Of a DNA stretch of 64,000 nucleotides, positions 59,276 to 64,000 are shown in pieces. The notes below the pieces were generated by a model. It made no database searches. It was not told the origin of the DNA and saw nothing but the letters and a program-made list of their open reading frames with translations. The stretch is from positions 248,001 to 312,000 of the forward strand of contig NZ_JNYV01000003.1 in assembly GCF_000717275.1 (NCBI RefSeq), in the 5' to 3' direction. Source of the DNA: Kitasatospora arboriphila (GTDB lineage: Bacteria; Actinomycetota; Actinomycetes; Mycobacteriales; Mycobacteriaceae). The translations under genes were made by a program, and so were the position numbers. Numbering within the stretch: position 1 is the stretch's first letter; each line of letters starts with the position of its first letter.

Positions 59276-60214
59276 TCAGTAAAGTCCGACGATGTCGCGC
59301 CGGTAGATCAGCGCCGCTGCCCCCGCGAGCGGCGCGTCTTCCGGCAGTCCGGCGTCCAGGATCTTGACCCGCGAGATGTATTGCAGCGGATGGCGATTGA
59401 CCACAGATTGGATCAGCGGCAGTAGGTCGGGAGTCACTCGCGAGAATCCGCCGCCGATGGCCACGGTATCGAGCTCGACCAGCGCCGCGGCACTGCAGAT
59501 CGCCTGGCCCACAGCCTCTGATACCCGGACCACCGCGCTGTAGGCGATGTCGTCGCCGCCGCGGTATGACGCGGCCAGGTCTTCTCCCGACTCGCCGGTC
59601 CACCCCTGAGCGCGGGCCCACGCCACCGCATGGGGTCCGGATGCCACCGACTCGAGGGTTGTCCGGCTGCCGATACTGATCTCGCCCGTGAACCCGGACA
59701 CCTGGATCTGGCCGATATGGCCGCTGTTGCCGGCCAGCACCCGACCGTCAACGATGAAACCCCCACCGATACCGGTGGAGAGCACCATGCCCATCAGATT
59801 GCGGGCGTCGGTCGCGTTACCGAGCCACTGCGCCGCCAGCACGATCGCCACGCCGTCGCGATGCAGGTGAACGGGGATGTCGTGCAGCGGATCCGGGAGA
59901 CGGTCGCTGACCAGTTGTCGAAGTGGATGACGACGCCACCGGGGCAGGTTGATGGGGGAGACGGTCCCGTTGTCCTCGTCGACGGGCCCTGCGGCGGCAA
60001 TGCCCACGCCGAGCACCCGTGTACCCGCCGGAATCTGCGCAAGTGCAGTCTCGACGACGCGCGCAACGCTATGTTCCAGTTCGGAGCTGGTGGCATCGGG
60101 CCCGGTGGGTGCGCGATTGCGTCCCGCCTCGAACACCTGCCCGGAGGAATCGACCCACGCGGCTTCGACCTTCGTCCCACCGAAGTCGACGGCCAGGACA
60201 ACATCATCGGACAC
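59276..60214 (-). CDS. ROK-family sugar kinase lacking the zinc-binding cysteines
   Basis: 312 residues. DFGGTKVEAAWVD is the ATP phosphate loop, LSTGIGGGFIVDG and GHIGQIQV are the ROK substrate segments, and IGGGFSRV closes the domain. ROK kinases normally carry a zinc site C-x-C-G-x-x-G-C-x-E after GH; here the sequence is FTGEISIGSRTTLESVASG with no cysteine, only the final E kept. Zinc binding is thus lost, though the ATP site and probable catalytic Asp in HRDGVA are intact. Substrate unknown, possibly glucose or N-acetylglucosamine. GTG start. Confidence 0.85.
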   Translation of the reverse strand: MSDDVVLAVDFGGTKVEAAWVDSSGQVFEAGRNRAPTGPDATSSELEHSVARVVETALAQIPAGTRVLGVGIAAAGPVDEDNGTVSPINLPRWRRHPLRQLVSDRLPDPLHDIPVHLHRDGVAIVLAAQWLGNATDARNLMGMVLSTGIGGGFIVDGRVLAGNSGHIGQIQVSGFTGEISIGSRTTLESVASGPHAVAWARAQGWTGESGEDLAASYRGGDDIAYSAVVRVSEAVGQAICSAAALVELDTVAIGGGFSRVTPDLLPLIQSVVNRHPLQYISRVKILDAGLPEDAPLAGAAALIYRRDIVGLY

Positions 60215-60262
60215 CCGTCCCAGCCTAGTGCGCGGGTCACCCGCACGGTCCAGTTGCGCAAA

Positions 60263-60291
60263 GACGCGCCACCCAGGTGGGGTGGCGCGTC
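60263..60291 (-). terminator. Terminator hairpin downstream of the thiolase
   Basis: GACGCGCCACCC pairs perfectly with GGGTGGCGCGTC over 12 bp around a 5-nt loop. It lies just beyond the thiolase stop at 60317 in the direction of transcription and before the ROK gene. Confidence 0.75.
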
Positions 60292-60316
60292 ATGCGTTGA
60301 TGGTCGACAACCGAGT

Positions 60317-61495
60317 TCAGAGCCGTTCGATGATCGTTGCGTTGGCGAGCCCGCCGGCCTCACACATCGTCTGCAGTCCATAGCGCCCGCCGGTCTGCTC
60401 GAGGGCGTTGACCAGGGTGGTCATGATCCGTGCTCCGCTGGCCCCGAGGGGATGGCCGAGTGCGATCGCACCGCCGTTGACGTTGGTCTTGCCGAGATCG
60501 GCCCCAGTGTCCTTGGCCCAGGCCAGCACCACAGGTGCGAAGGCTTCGTTGACCTCGAACAGATCGATGTCCGAGATCTGCAGACCCGCTCTCTCGAGGA
60601 CTTTCTGCGTCGCTGGTATGACACCCGTGAGCATGTAGATCGGGTCAGACCCGACCACGGAGAAGCTGTGCAATCGGGCCAGTGGCCGCAGGCCCAGTTC
60701 CTTGGCCTTGGTGCTGCTCATGATCAGTACCGCGGCGCTGCCGTCGGAGAGTGGGCTCGAGTTGGCCGCGGTGATCCGCCAGTCGATCTGCGGGAACCGT
60801 TCTTTCATGGCCGGGTTGTAGAACGCGGCCTTGAGTCCGGCCAATTGCTCCACGGTGCCGCCGGGGCGGATCATCTCGTCGGTCGACACGCCCGCGAGGG
60901 GAGCGATCTCTCGCTCGAATCGGCCGGCCTTGGTGGCCTCGGCAGCCTTCTCGTGGCTGGCGATCGAGAACTCGTCGAGCTCGGTGCGCGAGAAACCCCA
61001 GTCCGCCGCGATCAGTTCTGCGCTGTACCCCTGGGGGATAAACCCTTCTGGGTAGCGGCGCAAGAGCGCTTCGCCGAATGGGTTTGCCCCGTCTCGGACA
61101 TCGGACATCATCGGTACACGACTCATCGACTCCACGCCCGCTGCCACCACGATGTCCTGCACACCCGACATCACGGCCTGTGCTGCGAACGAGATGGCCT
61201 GCTGGCTCGACCCGCATTGGCGGTTCACGGTGGTGGCCGGAACGGTCTCGGGGAAGCCCGCGGCGAGCACCGCATTGCGGCTGATGTTCTGGCCCTGCTC
61301 GTCGGCCTGTGTGACGTTTCCGGTGATCACGTCGTCGATCAGGGCCGGATCGATGCCGGTCTGTTCCACCAGGGACGTGAGGCTGTGGGCCAACATGTCC
61401 ACCGGGTGCACGCCGTGGAGCGCACCGTTTGATTTGCCCTTACCGATCGGGGTTCTGACTGCCCCGACGATGACAGCGTCGACGATCGAACTCAT
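60317..61495 (-). CDS. Acetyl-CoA acetyltransferase (thiolase)
   Basis: 392 residues. Catalytic Cys94 in [31 protein letters not shown] with the active His, and CEAGG (Cys378) form the complete thiolase active site. Length and motifs fit the FadA/FadA5-like group that cleaves 3-ketoacyl-CoA. A hairpin terminator follows the gene. The ATG follows CAGGAGGC. A TATATA stretch about 30 nt upstream of the ATG may be part of its promoter. Confidence 0.93.
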   Translation of the reverse strand: MSSIVDAVIVGAVRTPIGKGKSNGALHGVHPVDMLAHSLTSLVEQTGIDPALIDDVITGNVTQADEQGQNISRNAVLAAGFPETVPATTVNRQCGSSQQAISFAAQAVMSGVQDIVVAAGVESMSRVPMMSDVRDGANPFGEALLRRYPEGFIPQGYSAELIAADWGFSRTELDEFSIASHEKAAEATKAGRFEREIAPLAGVSTDEMIRPGGTVEQLAGLKAAFYNPAMKERFPQIDWRITAANSSPLSDGSAAVLIMSSTKAKELGLRPLARLHSFSVVGSDPIYMLTGVIPATQKVLERAGLQISDIDLFEVNEAFAPVVLAWAKDTGADLGKTNVNGGAIALGHPLGASGARIMTTLVNALEQTGGRYGLQTMCEAGGLANATIIERL

Positions 61496-61655
61496 AGCGG
61501 CCTCCTGTTTGTCTGACTATGGTCTATATAAGTCAGGTATACCCCTGGATATTCCGGGTTGTAAACCCTCCGACCGCGTCCTTGTTCCAGCCGTTCGGGG
61601 GGAGTGGGGCGGGGGCAGGCAAGGTCGGTCCCGGTCGACCACCCCACCTGGCCGG

Positions 61656-61661
61656 TAGTGT
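61656..61661 (+). promoter_or_regulatory. -10 box, leaderless promoter
   Basis: TAGTGT ends 8 nt before the GTG at 61670, without a ribosome site between. Confidence 0.4.
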
Positions 61662-61669
61662 GTGCTTCC

Positions 61670-62821
61670 GTGGTGCGTCTTCCCAATCTCATGACCGGTC
61701 CAAGGCTTCTGACCAGTGCGGCAACAGCCGGCGTAGCGCTCACCGCGGCCGGCGTCGGCGCCGGGTCCGAGGTGTTCCGAGCGATGGGTGCACCCAAAGA
61801 CCTTGTGCTATCCCACATCAATCATTCGCCGCACCAGACCGGCGGCAACTTCGGAAACGTGGAGCCGCCGACACCCGTGGAAGGGGATCGGGCGGCCGCG
61901 CTGGCGATGCTCCGTCGCGGCGACATCGGCAAACCGCGGCGACCGCTGGAGTTCTATGTGACGCCTTTGCCTGATGTCGCAGCCGAGCTGGCGGCGACCT
62001 GGATGGGGCACGCGTCGGTGCTCGTGGAACTGGACGGATACCGCATCCTCACCGACCCCGTCTGGAGCAAACGGTGCTCACCGTCGAGTCTGGTGGGACC
62101 GGCGCGTATGCACCCGGTACCCCACGCGCTGGCGGATCTGCCCGCGCTGGATGTGGTGCTCATCAGTCATGATCACTACGACCATCTCGATACGGCCACT
62201 GTTCGCAAACTCGCGGCCACCCATCCCGAGGCCGCGTTTGTCGCTCCCATCGGTGTCGGGGCGCACCTCGAGTACTGGGGCATCAGCCCCGAACGTATTC
62301 ACGAGGCTGACTGGGGTGACTCGATCACGATCGGCGAGCTGACCTTCAATTGCACTCCCGCACGCCACTTCTCGGGACGCGGGCTGCAGCGCAACACCAC
62401 CCAGTGGGCCAGTTGGGCGGTTGCCGGACCTCGACACAACTTCTTCTTCTCCGGCGACACCGGAATCACCGATGCGTTCGAGCAGGTCGGCACCGACCAC
62501 GGTCCGTTCGGGCTGTCCCTGATCGCGATCGGCGCCTACGACCGGCTGTGGCCCGACATCCACCTCAATCCGGAAGAGGCGGTGAGAGTGCACCGAATGC
62601 TCAATCGCGCCAATCTGTCCGAGTCGTTGCTGCTGCCGATTCACTGGGGCACCTTCAATCTGGCTCTGCATGAATGGGCCGACCCGGTCCAACGTCTGCT
62701 GCCCGCCGCTCAGAGCGAACACATCCCCGTGATCACGCCGATGCCCGGTGCACGTTTCGACGTACCGTCGCGGTCCGGCCACGGATTCGACACCCAATCC
62801 TGGTGGGAAGGCGCAGCGTGA
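61670..62821 (+). CDS. Metallo-beta-lactamase-fold hydrolase (NAPE-PLD-like)
   Basis: 383 residues. [11 protein letters not shown] is the H-x-H-x-D-H metal motif of the fold; [41 protein letters not shown] and [19 protein letters not shown] match the N-acyl-phosphatidylethanolamine phospholipase D-like branch. An N-terminal hydrophobic stretch ([19 protein letters not shown]) suggests a membrane anchor or a secretion signal. It may cleave lipids. The GTG is leaderless. Its stop overlaps the P-type ATPase start (GTGA). Confidence 0.87.
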   Translation: MVRLPNLMTGPRLLTSAATAGVALTAAGVGAGSEVFRAMGAPKDLVLSHINHSPHQTGGNFGNVEPPTPVEGDRAAALAMLRRGDIGKPRRPLEFYVTPLPDVAAELAATWMGHASVLVELDGYRILTDPVWSKRCSPSSLVGPARMHPVPHALADLPALDVVLISHDHYDHLDTATVRKLAATHPEAAFVAPIGVGAHLEYWGISPERIHEADWGDSITIGELTFNCTPARHFSGRGLQRNTTQWASWAVAGPRHNFFFSGDTGITDAFEQVGTDHGPFGLSLIAIGAYDRLWPDIHLNPEEAVRVHRMLNRANLSESLLLPIHWGTFNLALHEWADPVQRLLPAAQSEHIPVITPMPGARFDVPSRSGHGFDTQSWWEGAA

Positions 62822-64000
62822 CCACGCTCGGCGAAACACACGCCACCACAGGCCTGACCGCCGCGCAGGTGGCCGAACGCGTCGCCGCCGGCCACGTCAA
62901 CGTCCTGCCGGACCGCTCGGGCCGCAGTGTCCTCGACATCGTTCGCGTCAATGTCCTCACCCGCATCAACGCCATCTTGGGCGCGCTGTTCATCATCGTG
63001 ATGACCACCGGCTCGATCATCAACGGCGCCTTCGGTTTACTGATCATCGCCAACAGCGGCATCGGCATCATCCAGGAGATCCGGGCCAAGCGAACACTCG
63101 ATGCGCTCGCGATCGTCGGGCAGACCCGGCCCATGGTGCGCCGGGATGGCGTGGCCGCCGAGATCGCGCCGAGCGAGGTGGTGCTCGGCGACATCATCGA
63201 ATTGGGGCCCGGAGACCAGATCGTTGTCGACGGAGAAACCGTGGAGGCGGGAGCACTCGACGTCGACGAATCGTTGCTGACCGGTGAGGCCGACGCCGTC
63301 TTCAAGTCGGTGGGTGATCCGATCCTGTCCGGCAGCTTCGTGGTGTCGGGATCGGGTGCCTATCGGGCGACCAAGGTCGGCCGCGACGCGTACGCGGCGC
63401 AGCTCGCCGAGGAGGCCAGCAAGTTCACCCTCGTCAACTCAGAACTCCGCAACGGCATCGACAAGATTCTCAGGATCATCACCTGGCTCCTGATCCCCGC
63501 TGGGCTGCTGACGATCGTCAACCAGCTGTTCATCAGTGAAAACGGTATCAAGGCAGCCCTTTTGGGCATGGTCGCCGCGCTGGTGCCGATGGTTCCCGAG
63601 GGCCTGGTGCTGATGACGTCGATCGCCTTCGCCGTCGGGGTCGTGCGGCTGGGTCGTCGACAATGTCTGGTGAACGAGTTGCCGGCCATCGAGGGCCTCG
63701 CCCGGGTCAACGTGGTGTGTGCGGACAAGACCGGCACGCTCACCGAGAACGGTATGCGGCTGGCGCAACTGGTTCCGCTCGGCGACGATCGCGCCCAGCT
63801 CGAAGAGGCCCTGGCCGCCCTCGCGGCGCACGACCCACGCCCCAACGCCAGTGTGCAGGCGATGGCCGAGGCCTACCCCGTCGCGCCGGAGTGGTCGGTG
63901 ACCCACATCGCGCCGTTCACGTCGGCGAAGAAGTGGAGCGGGATCTCGTTCCAGGACACCGCAACCGCCCAGGGTCAGGGCAACTGGTTGCTCGGCGCCC
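62818..64000 (+). CDS. P-type cation ATPase (CtpE-like), 5' part cut by window edge
   Basis: The first 394 codons are present and the frame is still open at base 64000. Visible features are membrane helices at about 52-85, the actuator domain with LLTGE (153-157), helix 4 VPMVPEGL (256-263), and the phosphorylation motif DKTGTLT with Asp303. The N-terminus and the VPEGL motif resemble mycobacterial CtpE, a calcium-importing ATPase, but the ion is not fixed by the part seen. The GTG overlaps the stop of the NAPE-PLD-like gene (GTGA), so the two are coupled. Confidence 0.92.
   Translation, partial: MTTLGETHATTGLTAAQVAERVAAGHVNVLPDRSGRSVLDIVRVNVLTRINAILGALFIIVMTTGSIINGAFGLLIIANSGIGIIQEIRAKRTLDALAIVGQTRPMVRRDGVAAEIAPSEVVLGDIIELGPGDQIVVDGETVEAGALDVDESLLTGEADAVFKSVGDPILSGSFVVSGSGAYRATKVGRDAYAAQLAEEASKFTLVNSELRNGIDKILRIITWLLIPAGLLTIVNQLFISENGIKAALLGMVAALVPMVPEGLVLMTSIAFAVGVVRLGRRQCLVNELPAIEGLARVNVVCADKTGTLTENGMRLAQLVPLGDDRAQLEEALAALAAHDPRPNASVQAMAEAYPVAPEWSVTHIAPFTSAKKWSGISFQDTATAQGQGNWLLGA

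Noticed and set aside
59630..61432. 600-codon plus-strand open frame
   Set aside because: Antisense to the ROK kinase and thiolase; no recognisable domain.
1..64000. tRNA, rRNA or CRISPR arrays
   Set aside because: Non-coding gaps are short and show no cloverleaf, rRNA-like or regularly spaced repeat sequence.

Overview
The window is a 64 kb piece of a high-GC actinobacterial chromosome, most likely from the Mycobacteriales (Gordonia, Williamsia, Rhodococcus or a relative). The evidence is strong GC codon bias, many GTG starts, many GTGA/ATGA/TGATG stop-start overlaps and leaderless-type starts. Typical families also appear: a DUF222/HNH (13E12-type) gene, an FprB-type ferredoxin reductase, an AurF-like diiron protein, an ECF41/SigJ-type sigma factor, F420-linked families and a CtpE-like P-type ATPase. 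No rRNA, tRNA, CRISPR array, prophage or insertion sequence is visible. Coding is dense and no gene-free gap exceeds about 200 bases.

Layout. 1-5 kb: the tail of an NCS2 permease, a GT-C type membrane glycosyltransferase, an unknown membrane protein, and a WXG100-like protein next to a WXG-fused DUF1023 hydrolase. 5-9 kb: a diiron oxygenase coupled to an FprB-type reductase, DUF998 and SDR genes. 9-15 kb: DUF3253, an AhpD-like protein, a two-component set (one kinase, two response regulators) and two alpha/beta hydrolases. 15.1-20.3 kb: a tightly overlapped operon of an NmrA-like protein, an MFS exporter, a CofH-like protein that has lost its radical-SAM cysteines, and a Baeyer-Villiger-type monooxygenase. 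20-24 kb: ECF41 sigma factor, TerD, SDR, DUF222/HNH. 24-29 kb: a 5-oxoproline operon (NRAMP-like carrier, PxpA, PxpB, PxpC, DUF1445) divergent from a GntR regulator, equivalent in content to the Bacillus ycsFGI-kip genes. 29-37 kb: assorted genes, including a TetR/glycosyltransferase divergent pair, a CPA2 antiporter, a thioesterase and an alcohol dehydrogenase. 37-39.2 kb: a NrtR-type regulator divergent from an ADP-ribosylglycohydrolase/macrodomain pair, with a strong palindrome between them. 40-42 kb: MFS and GntR. 42-53.2 kb: a PucR-type regulator divergent from a large nucleobase catabolic locus: two 2-oxoglutarate/Fe(II) oxygenases, a [2Fe-2S] ferredoxin, a VOC protein, an NCS2 permease, a dihydropyrimidinase, an F420-type LLM oxidoreductase, a beta-ureidopropionase-type amidohydrolase and a class III transaminase. 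53-64 kb: two aldo/keto reductases, a Nudix hydrolase, MarR/FUSC, TetR/acyl-CoA dehydrogenase, a ROK kinase, a thiolase, an NAPE-PLD-like hydrolase and the start of a P-type ATPase.

Most interesting points. (1) A CofH paralog lacks the [4Fe-4S] cluster motif and sits in a translationally coupled operon with a monooxygenase and an exporter. (2) A reductive-pyrimidine-type pathway has no visible dihydropyrimidine dehydrogenase; an F420-type LLM protein sits between the two hydrolases, and paired 2OG oxygenases with an orphan ferredoxin lie at the head of the locus. (3) A regulator/eraser module for ADP-ribose is controlled by a dense palindrome cluster. (4) At least eight genes have a TANNNT box 6-8 nt before the start codon, indicating leaderless transcripts. 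Functions are assigned from motifs and family knowledge alone, as no database search was possible.
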